Part shown: positions 1 to 11,968 of the stretch, piece by piece
Numbering within the stretch: the stretch's first letter is position 1
How the letters are laid out: every line of letters starts with the position of its first letter
Origin: Anoplolepis gracilipes
Taxonomy: Eukaryota; Arthropoda; Insecta; Hymenoptera; Formicidae
Length of the DNA: 64,000 nucleotides
NCBI RefSeq assembly: GCF_047496725.1
Contig: NC_132970.1
Location: 18,836,501-18,900,500, forward strand
Direction of reading: 5' to 3'
The notes under the pieces: model-generated
Told to the model about the DNA's origin: nothing
The model's database searches: none
What the model saw: the letters and a program-made list of their open reading frames with translations, nothing else
Translations under genes and position numbers: made by a program

Positions 1-2844
1 TACATGATAAACAATGCTAAACGATAATTGCATGCTTTTATCGAAGTTCCTAGTGACATTAATATACCGACGACATTTTCGTTAAAGTTGCGCTAACCGC
101 ATCTCTCTCAATGGCATACCCATCAAGAAGACAAGATGCATTTCCTGTCGACAAAGGAGTCGCTCGAGTGACTATCTCCTGTGTGTTCTACCGTGAACTT
201 TCTAGCAGGATGCAGTTCGATCCCTATTAACCGTAGCAGTAATTATTAAAAGCTAATTTCTCTCAAAGTTTAGGACATCAAATTTATATTCATATGAATT
301 TAGTGCGATACTTTAACATTTCTTTATAATATTTCTGTAATATATATGTTTGTCATTTTGATAATCTGTATATATATATTTAAAAAAGAATGAGAAGGAA
401 AAAGTATGACATATTTTCTAGGATTGTTTTGTACTTTAAGTTATATGATCTTAATGGTTAAGATTGATGGTGTATCTTTGAGACGATTTGTATAATTAAT
501 GGTAATTTTATGTAAACATCTTGCTAGTACTAGGTTTTTTTAAGAATGTATTGCGTTTGCCTGATAGTTATAATACTTTCCACAATCCGGGATAATGCGA
601 GATTATTTGACAAATCCTAGTTGCATCGCATGTGGTATCTCGCTGGCTTTTCCAGGGAGTTCCATTTTGCTCCTTGAAACCTTTCTAAATGTTGGTTGAG
701 ATACATTAAGCGTGGAGCTTAAGCGCTCGCCGACGCTCGTAGACGAAGCTTGCTGCACTCGCTAAGAGCACATCTTGCATTTTAGCAAAAGTTTACAGTG
801 TATAGTTGCAGCGTATAGTTTGCGAAGCTGTCAGTCTGCCCTACGGAGAGAGTGCTTTTAAAATCATGTTGCTTCCATTTTGATTTTGCGTATCGCAACT
901 AGTTTGAACGAGATTTTCAGCAAACTTGATAAAAAGTCTTTTTAATATACAAAGTCTTTTTAATAAAATATGACGTAAGCAAATAGAGCTGAACTGGCTA
1001 GACAACAGCGGAGAGCGCAAAGCGTATAATTATTGTCTTTTCGACATTTTGATGGTACCGATAAAGCGGAAAATTCACGTGCAAAACGAAAATCGAGATA
1101 TCTTTATTCGAATTTCCAATTTCTCAAGTTGAATCCAATTATTTGATTCCAATTATTTTCTTTCGGTGAAACGATTTGGGGATCGGTGATATGAAAGCGC
1201 GTTTATTACCCGAATGCGCTCATTTTAGCAAGCGATTTTTAATGATCTGCACGCAATTAAGTAAGCTGTTCTTTAAACTTGTCGTCAACTGAATCTGTGG
1301 TTGGGTTTTCAATATATTCTTGTCTTGCGTGTGAAAAGTTTTCCTTTATAAAAAGTGATAAAGACTCGTACGTTGTTCCATATTTTTAATGATATGCTTA
1401 CAATTTGCTTCTGACTGTAAAGAACGGGTTCAGGTTGTGACTAAAATATTTTTTCAAATATGGAAGTTTGATCATTACGAGCAGCTTTACAAAGTAAAAT
1501 CCACAGACGAGTGGTCTGACGTATAGTTCCACAATTTTAATAACGTATCTACATTCATACTTTGGTTTTGAAATATACTTTATACTGCAAAAAGATGGAA
1601 GTGCGATGTAAAATGCCACAAATTGTCCTACATTTCTACGCGGATACATCCGTCAAGAGGAAACTATTAAAAAATAGAACTCCAACACAAGAAATCTGTA
1701 TAGTCGGGCAACTTTAATAATGCTCTCACGTCTCAAAGATAAAAAAATATGAAAGGATTATCATTATGACATTTTTATTTTATACATATAAAATATTTTC
1801 CGCTGTAGAAAATGCGAGGAAATAATGTTCACGAACATCGCGTTTAGAGCGTAACAATTTTAATAACATATGTCATATCCGAGAGCATTTCTACCGTCTC
1901 GGAGATATACGGCACGTTTCTCGTTGTCATAATACTCGCGGTGCACTTGCCGTTGTTAGAAAAGTCTTTCGCCCGAAGGGGCGTCATGAATGGGGTTCTC
2001 GACGATCCGAAACGGATGAGATTCCAGAAAAGGAGATTCTCGTGAGAGAGTGTTATCTTGTTAGACGGACAGAACCCCTTTGATTCTGTAACAAGCGCCG
2101 TTTTTAATATGCTCCGCTGGACATTATCCGGCTAATTCAAAATTATACTCTTCTATAATAAAGCTTAACCGTCTTTTAAGTTTCCGAGAGAGAAACGTAA
2201 TTATAACAGAATTTTTAAATTATCTACACTATACTAGTGAAAAAAAGACAATGTTACGCTCAAGAAGATGATCTTGCAACTTCAACAAAAATTTTCTAAG
2301 TGTAAAAAACTAACTGAAACAGATAAATTATTAGCAAATACTGTGATACTGCATATATTTCGCACTTAATCAATTTAAATGACAGAAACAGAATTTATTT
2401 CTGTACTGTTAGTGTAATTTAGACAGAAAATTTTTCTGTCATGCCTATCTTTAAGGGCTATCTTCAAGGACAATTATATTTGTGATTAATATTTGACAAT
2501 GATCTAAATTTTCTAGAGGTATTGCTACAATATTGCTGTTATAAATTCTATACGTGACAAACAATATTTTAACAAATAGAAAAAGTAGCAATAAATTTTA
2601 ATTGAGACTAGATCTAGAAATCTATCTACATTAGCAAAATATTTTTGGAGTGTATATTTTTGACATGTAAAATACTTTCTTTAAATGCCATTTTATACAA
2701 ATGTTATTATAATAAAATATTAATAAGCAATACTTTTATTAACCGCCAACTCTGTATATGTGTGTGTCCTAAATTTAGATAAGTATAAATTATGTGCATA
2801 TTCATGTACAGCATTTCCACTAATTAACGAATGTATGATCGTAG
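1..2844. other. Non-coding sequence upstream of, or intron within, gene 1
   Basis: No open frame here looks like a real gene; the only listed-size frame (1398-1649, minus) is AT-rich and resembles no family. The sequence is mostly AT-rich, with moderately GC-rich patches around 600-850 and 1900-2100. The bases just before 2845 (CTAATTAAC, then a terminal TAG) could be a branch point and 3' splice site. This stretch may therefore be an intron whose earlier exons lie outside the window. Confidence 0.4.
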
Positions 2845-2847
2845 GAC

Positions 2848-3117
2848 ATGGATATGCTGCAACTGTTCGCATCTCCAGCAGGTCGAGCGCTGCTCACGAG
2901 TGACAATCGGCCAAGGGGATCGACGTCAACCTCCTCCTTGTCTCGAGATTCATCGTCGAGATTGAAGAGCGGCAGATCATCGGGCAACGGCACAGTTAGC
3001 GCACCAACGTCGCCACCAAGACGACGGAAGTCAAGCGCAGAACTCTATAAGGAGGCAGTCGAAATTCTTGGCCTCACTTGCTCACTAACCGATAGTTGCC
3101 GATGTATCGATTGCCAG
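2848..3117 (+). CDS. Gene 1, exon a (coding part)
   Basis: Ninety codons ending exactly at a phase-0 donor (CAG|GTAATT at 3118). Higher GC and a non-repetitive end (YKEAVEILGLTC) set it apart from the AT-rich flanks. An in-frame TAG lies at 2842-2844, so the reading frame cannot extend further upstream without splicing. If the TAG is a splice acceptor, the exon starts at 2845. Confidence 0.62.
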
Positions 3118-6100
3118 GTAATTATTCACGATTAAAACAATTAATAAGCATATTGTTTTAACTTTTCTTTTTGTATAATACAATAGCTTTATCATTTTTT
3201 ATAATTTAAATAAATAGTTTTGTTATAAATAAAATGTATTGCAAAGTTGATGCTCAGTTCACGCAGCATCCGCGAAATTTTCCTTATCATTTTTCGTCAG
3301 ACTTTCGAAAATTTATAATTTAATAAATATACAGATATAACAGATTATTGATTTTGCGCTCTAATTATCCTAATAAATGCCAATTTTATATATATATATA
3401 TAAAATTTTATATATATATATATATATATATATTTATAATAAAAATACATACAAAATTGACATTTATTAGGATAATTAAAGCGCAAAATCAATAATCTGT
3501 TTAATAATTCTATCACATATTGCATGTGTCAAAAATCTTATAATATTTGATGCTTAAAATTAAGGAAATGTATATGATCACTTCGCGGCTCTTTTTTGGA
3601 GCCCCATCTTCAGCATTAAGTAATTCCGTACAAAATCAGTATAATGGACGTATATTCAAATTTGTTAAGAGAACAATAGACAGAATAATATTATAATAAA
3701 GTCAATTAAGAAAGTCATTAACAGTTATTAACAATATGCAATTAGTCGAAAACAGAGTTCTTGAGGGATGTATAGCGAGCTCTACATAGTTTGCATCCCT
3801 TTCTAACTGACCAGTGCAATTTTATTAGCAAAGTGCATATAGTCAACTCGTCTGTATAGCCTCACTTGCTTCTAAATAACTGTATGTAATAATATGATTG
3901 ACCGGACGAGCCCGAGCCTTCACATCACAAGTGATAGAGTTATACTAGACTAAAACTTTCGAAAATTGACCTCAGAGAGATACGTAATAATATGTTTTTT
4001 TCAAATGGAATAAATTATTTCAATACTGTTAATGTGATTAAAACTCTTTAGAATGTAAGGATATACTCAATATTATTTCGAGAACTGTTTTTAGATAAAC
4101 AGAATTCTTCAAAATTGACTAATTGATTCAAAATAGAAATAAACTAATTTTATAGGAATTATTTAATACTGAACCAAAGAAGGTTTTAAACGTTCATACA
4201 TATTTTTAGTAGTTTCAAGCTAGATATAGCAGATGTAGATTAAGCAAGATCTTTGATATTTGCACTATATGTAATAGAATTATTGAATAGATTGTTGTTT
4301 GCGTTATAATTATCGCGCTAAATGTCAATTTTTTATGCACTTTTATTATTGATTAAAATGAGTTTATATATCTATTATATATACATATATTTATATTTGA
4401 GCTTATATGTGAGTTTTAGAAGGAATTCTATCTTTTAAAAACAAAAAACGATTCAAATTAAATAGTCACAAGCGAATGCGTATATTTAGGAGCATCTGGA
4501 TGAAACTACTAAATTTTGAAGAAATCTGTTTATTTAAAAATAGTTCTCGTATAATATTGAGCATATCCATTTTCTAAAAAGTTTTATCACATTAACAGTA
4601 TTAAAATAATTTATTTCACCTGAAAAAGATATGCTATTATGTATTTATATGAGACTAGTCGAGAATTTTAGTCTAAAACACCTTTTGTCCATAGTCATAT
4701 AGTTGTGTGTAGAGTATAGAGTCATGCATTTTCTAAGTTTTTTGTATTAATACGTTCGTGTATGTTTTTATCAAGTATAAATTATAATATGCATTTTAAG
4801 AATATCTAAATAATGCTTATAATTACAACTTTTTATAGGACGCATGAATATGATTACAATTAGATTTATATAGAATTATTTTAGAAAAGGCAAAACTTTT
4901 GAAAATTATCTGGTATCTCATTTGGATACTTTGTATATATGCGCGTTTATCATGACTATTTTATTGTTTTCTTTTTTTTTAAAAGAATATGTAACACACA
5001 GAACTATAAATCTCTTAAAATTTGATGAAAAATTAAATAATAAAGATATTCTCGCAGAACAAAGTGAGACGTTGCTCAAATTTGGTATCTTAATATGTTT
5101 TAAAACGTTTCTTTGGTTTAACGGCCAAAATTATTTATTTACACTATCAAAAACTATAAAATTATTGAAAACAAAATTAGAACTCTTAATTATTTATGAA
5201 TGATACGTCAACTTCGCAACAATGTTTCATTTCAAGAATCTCTCAGAAACTCTTAATTCTTAAATCTTAAATCTTAAGGCTTTTTGAAGTAAAATGTACT
5301 TATAGTTGTTGTTATAATGTCGTAACTTTTCATAGTTAAAAAAGTCATAGAACAAACTTGGCACAAAATACTTTAGTAATATATTGTAGTTGTCCTACCT
5401 ACAAAGTTAGACTTTCTTACATGTTACACGGTTCGTTACATTTGCTTATAAGCAATTTATTATATTTGAGCCATTTTGCAAATTAAACATGACAATTAAA
5501 AACTCTCTATTTAAATTTTTAACCGAATATTTTAAATTCAATTAAAATTTAGTTTATTTTTTTAAAGCAATTATACCGTGTACATGATTGCGGCGGACAC
5601 AACAAAACACGAGAATATTCGTGCAAATAAAGTCGATACTAGCTAGTTTGTGTATTAATTGGATGGCTCTGTTATAGATTTACTCGTCGCGGAACAAAAC
5701 TTTTTGCTGCTTTATTTTGGCTCGCACTTCTGAGTTTGTCAGTTTGCATCGTTAAAATTGGAAAATTATGATTGTATTAAAATAACAAGGTATTGTTATA
5801 TTGTTATATGTTCTATTAAAATAGCAAGATTGATATAAATTTGGTCAGTTATGTAAATTTTTTTGTTGAAATTACACAATTAAAATTTTTAATTAATTAG
5901 AAGTAATTAATAATATTTCTTCAAGTTCGAGAAAACCATAATACATAAAGAAAACATTGATTTAGTAACATTTTCTACTATATTTTGAAATAAAAGAAAA
6001 TATGTTATTTATAATATATATTTATATAATAATATTATTGCATTATAAACAAAATAAACATATTATTTAAAAAGCAAAATTAAAAAAAGTATTATATAAA

Positions 6101-6318
6101 ACCTGCTTAAATATCACGTTGCGGTTCGAATCGGTCTTGAATAGGTTAAATTGTAATACTGTAATTCAATGCTGACATTCGATATTTTCTTTGTGCAGAG
6201 CAACTATTTCAACTGCGAAGACGATTGTGCCGACGCCGGTACAGAATTGGCTGCAGGTACTCCTATTTTATTGGACCACGCTCTGTCGCATCATCTGACT
6301 GTGTGTTCCATACAGTAG
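2848..6318 (+). CDS. Gene 1: unrecognised Ser/Arg-rich protein with Cys-rich C-terminus, two exons (join 2848-3117, 6199-6318)
   Basis: Joining 2848-3117 to 6199-6318 gives 129 codons and a TAG stop. Residues 1-12 are hydrophobic to mixed. Residues about 20-65 are a low-complexity Ser/Arg/Thr/Pro stretch ending in a basic PPRRRKSS cluster that could be a nuclear localisation or phosphorylation site. Residues about 65-92 (SAELYKEAVEILGLTCSL, then further Cys residues) look like a folded, conserved segment. About seven cysteines lie between residues 77 and 100, on both sides of the splice junction, which suggests metal binding or disulfides, but no named domain fits. The donor is CAG|GTAATT and the acceptor TTTGTGCAG|AGC, phase 0. 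The start is uncertain: GAC ATG GAT ATG follows a possible acceptor TAG at 2842-2844, so 2845 may begin an internal exon of a longer gene. It converges with the sens-like gene downstream. Function unknown. Confidence 0.6.
3340..3500. repeat. Short inverted-repeat element (MITE-like) with 49-bp arms
   Basis: The arm at 3340-3388 begins ACAGATTATTGATTTTGCGC and is matched by the reverse complement of 3452-3500 with about three differences. The centre is an AT dinucleotide run of about 60 bp. The structure is that of a small non-autonomous DNA transposon or a hairpin-forming repeat. No transposase is present. Confidence 0.75.
3945..4680. mobile_element. Non-autonomous inverted-repeat element with ~185-bp diverged arms
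   Basis: The left arm (about 3945-4128) aligns with the reverse complement of the right arm (about 4495-4680). Shared blocks include AGACTAAAA, ATAAATTATTT, AATACTGTTAATGTGAT, CTCAATATTAT, CGAGAACT and TTCTTCAAAATT. Arm identity is moderate (small gaps and many substitutions), so the copy is old. The roughly 365-bp interior has no coding capacity. It is probably a long-TIR MITE or a foldback element; the family is not recognised. Confidence 0.7.
6199..6318 (+). CDS. Gene 1, terminal exon b
   Basis: The exon follows a good acceptor (TTCTTTGTGCAG|AGC). It continues the frame as SNYFNCEDDCADAG, then 25 more residues and a TAG stop at 6316-6318. It carries part of the Cys-rich tail and ends in a short hydrophobic/His segment. 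A polyadenylation signal follows about 210 bp downstream. Confidence 0.6.
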   Translation, partial: SNYFNCEDDCADAGTELAAGTPILLDHALSHHLTVCSIQ

Positions 6319-6525
6319 CAGGCGACCAGCAGATAAAAGACTTCGAAATCGGCCCTCTATTAATCCGCTCTGCCACATGTTTCACAAGAGGAAGATGACG
6401 TTATTGGCGTGTCGACTTCTTCCGGCAATTGCACAACATTCGCGTTAAAATCAGCAGAAATCAGCGAGACTGAGAATAAACAGAGCGGCAACGATATTAC
6501 ACAACAATCGAGCATATAATGGGAA

Positions 6526-6531
6526 AATAAA
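6526..6531 (+). terminator. Candidate polyadenylation signal (AATAAA) of gene 1
   Basis: A canonical AATAAA, 208 bp after the stop codon, is followed by a T-rich stretch ending in TTTTTTTGTTCCG. That arrangement fits a cleavage site with a downstream U/GU-rich element. Another AATAAA occurs at about 6475-6480, so more than one site may be used. Confidence 0.45.
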
Positions 6532-9500
6532 GTTATTTATTTTTTTGTTCCGTAGAATTCACGCAAATATACATATACATTCACTTGACCTAATTGTTTA
6601 TCTAACAATTAAATAATTGGACGATTATTTGCTTAACAGTGTCCATCAAATAAACGCAGAATTGGGTTTTGCAGATAAATTTTATAATCCAAATACGCTC
6701 AAATACAATTGTTTCGTAATAATGTACCGTGAATATCGACGAATTCATGATGACATAAATGATAACAGAGTTTATGTTTGGTGTTATTATTTGAAAATGT
6801 TTCACGCATATTATTTTAGTGGCACAACGACTTTTGTATATATTTTCGAAAATTCAATTTCCAAAAATTGCATTTAGAAACGACGAGAAAGTACGGTTCA
6901 AAATTTAGATAAATAAAACTATGCCAAATAGCGCCAAATTTACGATAGGATACCTTAATTAATAATTAGTCTATGCCGTATTTGGTCATCGGATAATCGT
7001 ATCGATACTATTTAATCGAATTGCCCACACATGCGCGATATGTGAATTCTACATTATATACATACACGTATGTATATGTGTATACAAACGTGCATATTAT
7101 ATTTACACTATATGTTTTATTATTGATATTTAATTAAGAGTCTAGCAAAATGCGATTGTGGAACAGTAAAATACTCGTAGTTAGATAAAAAAAGAAATGA
7201 TCTAGGTGATGGATTGGAATAATTTTGCTCGAAATTATGTATAAATTTTACATACGTGTCATGCAGTTGATTATGATTAAGTTTTCTAAAGTACATCTTC
7301 TTCTACTGAGAATTTCACGTTGAATTAAGGAGGCACAATATAAGAAGATATGCATATATACGATTAGGTTTCTTCAATCTTCGGATCGTGCATTTCGCAA
7401 AAATTACAAAAAATACAATGTAATTGCAATGTACAATAAAACAATGTCTTGTCAGATTTTTCATCGCATCTAGTTATCGTAAAAACAATTAAGTAATCAT
7501 ATACACATAGAAGATTGAGGATACTTATCGTAGCATATAATTGTAATTGTAAGCGATGTAACGATAACCAAAGTGTTAGGCCTGAATTACGTTGTGCATT
7601 TCGAGTTGAATTATGCAAATTAAAGAGGTATGAATGAGAGCAAGTGCATCGTTCTTGCCGTGAAGGAATTAGATAAAGCTTAACAATACACGATAACAGG
7701 ATTTTGAAGAGGGTCAAGTGCCAAATAACTCGTTGCTAAGCTTGCCAGATAAATAATCGAATTGTTAAGGGAACTTTCGCCTGTATGTTGATTAAAACAT
7801 TGCGCTATATATTCGAACACTCCGATGAAATTTTATACCAAACTGGAATAAAGTATTTATTTCCAGATTTAATCTATAGGAATCCGCGCGCTAAACATTC
7901 TGCTCGCAAAACTTTTCGGCTGTGTATTAAATTTTTAGTTTGTTAAATAACATGTGTGTTTTATTGAATCATCGCAATCTGTTCCTCAAATCATATACAA
8001 TACTATAATTATACAATACTATATCTTTCAAACATTTTGTATCTTATAAGATTTTTAAAAGATAAAAAAAAAATTGAATTCTGAACTTATAAATAAAGGA
8101 ATACCTATAGAATTTCAATTAAAAGCTTTAATAATTGATGAAGAAGCTACTACAATTTCTATGCATTCGGTCTGATAAAACTTTCATCATGCCTAACTAA
8201 ACATTTCGCACGGTTCAACATTTCAAACTCCATATTTGAATGTTTCATTATTAATCGCATGCGGTAATTTGATGCGTTAATTATTCTTCACGTAATTCTG
8301 TGTTTCTAATTTAATTAAATTTTTATCTTTATTACTTATAAATAGTCCGTGTGGTATTATAAGTTCTAAGTGAGATAAATCTAGTCCTTGCGCGTCCAAA
8401 ACAAATTGTATGTAAATGGCATGGAACAATGGAATTCTTGCGTAAAAGCGAATGTGAGAAATTTGTCACCGGAATAAAATAGAGTGCAATACTTTAGTTT
8501 TCAGAATTTTATAATTTTGCAAAAACCTGTAATTTTATTACTATCATGTTTTGCGACGAAATACGCTGTTGATAGTAGCTGTAGATAATAAATAGTCATG
8601 ACGACCTACTCAGCGACGTCAAGATTTTTCTGATTCGTTAAATAAGTAGGTTTCGTGTTCTTCTTAAACTATATGCGATTAATTGCCATTGTGGTTAAAA
8701 TCATGCAAATCTGAAGAGAATTTTCCTAAAAATAATGTAATTTCTTTTCAGACGTGAAAAAAGGCACAACTGTACGAAATTATCATCGGAGATGCAGTAG
8801 CTGTCTTTAATGATCGATCTTTTCATTGAAAAAGCACTCTAAAAACAAAGAGATTTTATACAAATATCACGTAAAATTAAAGTAATATATAGTCAAATAT
8901 ATGCGAAATTCATGCATATTATAATTTTCGTCAGCTACAAAGAGGAGGTTAAAAATCTCTCTCTATTCAATGACATGATCAGGAGATTTCTATCATGCTG
9001 AAAAGTGTCTAAAATAAATGATCGATTATACCAGATGGGATTTTCTTTTCTGTGCATTAATGGTTGATTGATCAACAGCGCCGGATACCAGATGACATTG
9101 ATGTACCTTTTTTCACTTCAAGGTGATGATTATTTATCTTCATTATAAGAAGACGCGCTATAACAAAGTGTTGGTATGATTGAGATATTATCACTAATGT
9201 TATTAGGTTATATTAGATAAGAAAAAGGAGCAATTTTTAAGTAGACGCGAAGTGGAAGAAAGCCGCGAAATTAAAATCAAATTTTTGCGATTAATGTATC
9301 AATTAAGGTATTCTGTGAAATTAAAATGTTTTTTCTAATTTTGCATATAAAAATTTATTATTGTTATACATTTATAGAATATTATTACTGTAAATATGTT
9401 TAGTATAAAAAATTATGTTTATACTACAATATTAAATATACATAATATTATTATTATTTGTAGATTGTTAATATATAAGCTAATTAATATTTTATATTTC

Positions 9501-11029
9501 GGGTTTTCTTCCGTATACATTCGCAGTCAATCAAGTTTTAGAACGCACATCCGTTACGTCGGATTGGCTTCTTCTCATCGACGAAAGTAACAGCGCAATT
9601 AATAATAATCTTTTCAAATATATTCGAGAGCCGCGAGAAATTTCGCGAGGGTATGTAATGCAAAAAATCTATGTGGCTTCTAACCATTTTATAGTAATGT
9701 AAATTGCGGAGAAAAGTACGGGGAGAAGGAGAGAGCCTCGCGAGCTGCTGCGCGACGTACTCTTGAATAAGACTATTTATTAAAGTACGATACAATATAC
9801 TTGACTCTCGTTTTAACTGTGCACATTTTTAATTATCCTTTTACTTCCTTCCATCCTTGCAATAAAAAGATTTTAAATTCCTAAAATATATATAAATTTA
9901 TTAATAAATAAAAATTATTTAGAATTTTTTCCCGGTAGTATAATTATATAGAATAATCAATAGAGACATCAATAAAGACACATTTTTTTATTAATAATAA
10001 ATAAATCTATAATAAATTTATTATGAATGGAAGCTCTGTTTATATAAAAATATATACAAAATATATTATTACAAATGTGTTATGTTTAAAAGTTGACTTT
10101 GGTCAAATATTAACTAAATACAGATTAGTTTTATAAAGCTTTTTTTTACATGTTAGATATTTATTAAAATTTGCAATACTTTTTATTACTTATTTTGCAA
10201 ACACCTAACATGTTGACAGGTGTTATTATTTATCCTTTTCGTACAATGGAAACTTTTTTCTTCCTTATCATTCGATGATAAAGCTTGGCTGACAACATAG
10301 AGAATATAGTGTTCACCAGTCACCAATGTAACTTGCTCTTTTATCGCTGGAGTGATAAAATAGATAATAATTAAAATTGCAATCATACTAATAAAAATAG
10401 AAACTTTGGAAAAAATAAACAAATATATAAAAATTTAATTTTTTATCAGTAAATAAGAAATTATTCTGTGAACATTTAACAATTAATTTAAAAAGATTTT
10501 CATTTTTATTCTAACAATTATTGTAATAATTATTATAAATTTATTATTAATATAACATTTTTAACAATTTAATATTAAAATATTTAAATTATTTTAAAGA
10601 TTTTATGACTCAATAATTTGAAGTTCCAATTATATATTTTTAATCTATTGATTTGTGCAACAGTTGTTAAATATATATATTTTTTATATTATTTTTAATC
10701 TAATTATTTTATTAGTTTATATAATTAATATTATATGTATATAATATAATTATACATGTGATATAATTAATATATTATATTACATATCTATTTCCTGTTT
10801 CAAATAAACATACACATATGTGCTTAGCGATTTATTGTTTGCTAACTTATTTCATATATGTACTTGTTTCAATGTATCAGACAAATTCTTCGAAGTAGGA
10901 AAATTCTATATTTATATCATATCAGATATTCTCCGAGGTACTATCTACCAGGAGTCATCAGTCTCCAGTCGATATTTCGTCGCATAATATTAGAAATTTT
11001 AGTTTGAGAATATCGTAGTTGACCACGAT
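6532..11029. other. Intergenic AT-rich DNA, no gene recognised
   Basis: This lies between the 3' ends of the two convergent genes. Frames such as 6617-6877 (+) and 7364-7717 (-) are low-complexity or Cys/Leu-rich, match no family and are probably chance. Brief GC-richer islands occur near 9530-9800. The stretch from about 10440 to 10800 is extremely AT-rich. No tRNA, repeat family or coding exon was found. Confidence 0.5.
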
Positions 11030-11968
11030 GCCATTTTGGTGGTCGCTATGCGGCTTTCCATCCATGCAGGATCATAGCAGATGGCACTTTGGCGAAGTCA
11101 AGGATCCACCCCCGCGTCTTCAGAATGGGGGTGAAGCAGTCGGGATGTAAATTCGATTGGAGGCACCGGCTACATCGGGATACTCTTATTTCCGAAGATC
11201 CAAAGGGGGTGGGCGTGAGCGACACGGTAGGGAGGATCTGGTGTCCTCCAGCTCAGTCCTCCTCGTTTTCCTCGGCGGAAGGATGCCTCTGGGAGCGTCG
11301 CTTATATCGAGTTAGAGCCGTTTGAATACAGACACGCTCCTACGGTTGGAAGGGGCCCACCAGGCTGCCGGAGATATCGTAGGATCAAAAGTTGATACTC
11401 GACCTTCCTCGCGACTCCAGAGCTATCTTTATATGATTACTCGAGGACCTCCTACCACCGACGACTCCTCTCTCGGCGAAAGGGTATCGGCGCAGCCTCC
11501 TACCCCGACGAATCCTCCTCTCTCGCCGCCATCTTAAGACCGATACACTAGTCCCGCACGACGCGTAGAATACTTAAGGATCCGTGTCTTTCGCGGCCCC
11601 CTATACCATTCCATCCACGACGACTTCCATCTTTCTGGTCTAGGCAGTTGGAATGACGTGAAGTACGCATAAAGTATTCCTGGGAGACGATCCGTTTGGA
11701 AACTGAGTTACAGCTGCTACGTGGTCCAAGCGGCGATACGGTCCGCGACATCGACGCGAGATCGATCGCGGAATTATGCACGGCACCGCGGAGAAGACGA
11801 GGGATGATTATATTTCCATTTGCCACCGACGTCGACGGGACGTTACTCGCGGGAGCAATAAATACGAGCGAGTGGGAAAAAACTCGAGGAATGGCGGAGT
11901 TGTTCAATTGGATGAATCTTAACTTAATCAAATCTTCAATAATAGTAATGATAACTAACGTAAAGTAA
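11030..11968. other. GC-rich island in intergenic DNA, function unknown
   Basis: About 900 bp is markedly richer in GC than its surroundings and holds several overlapping short open frames on both strands (for example 11089-11325, 11322-11537 and 11696-11968 on +, and 11548-11931 on -). None resembles a known family with conviction. A short internal near-repeat lies at about 11446-11532, where CCTCCTACC-type runs recur. It could be an enhancer, an unspliced non-coding transcript or an old transposon remnant. Confidence 0.35.

Larger units (their letters stand above)
3118..6198 (+). other. Intron of gene 1
   Basis: A 3081-bp GT-AG intron, very AT-rich. It holds two inverted-repeat elements, at 3340-3500 and about 3945-4680. 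The open frame at 4922-5203 (93 codons, hydrophobic then Lys-rich) sits in AT-rich DNA, matches no family and is treated as chance. Nothing else is recognisable in the remainder. Confidence 0.55.

Noticed and set aside
11696..11968. ATDVDGTLLAG, resembling the DxDGT motif of HAD phosphatases
   Set aside because: Only this short string fits. The rest of the 90-codon frame lacks the other HAD motifs and shares its DNA with an equally long minus-strand frame, so it is probably chance.
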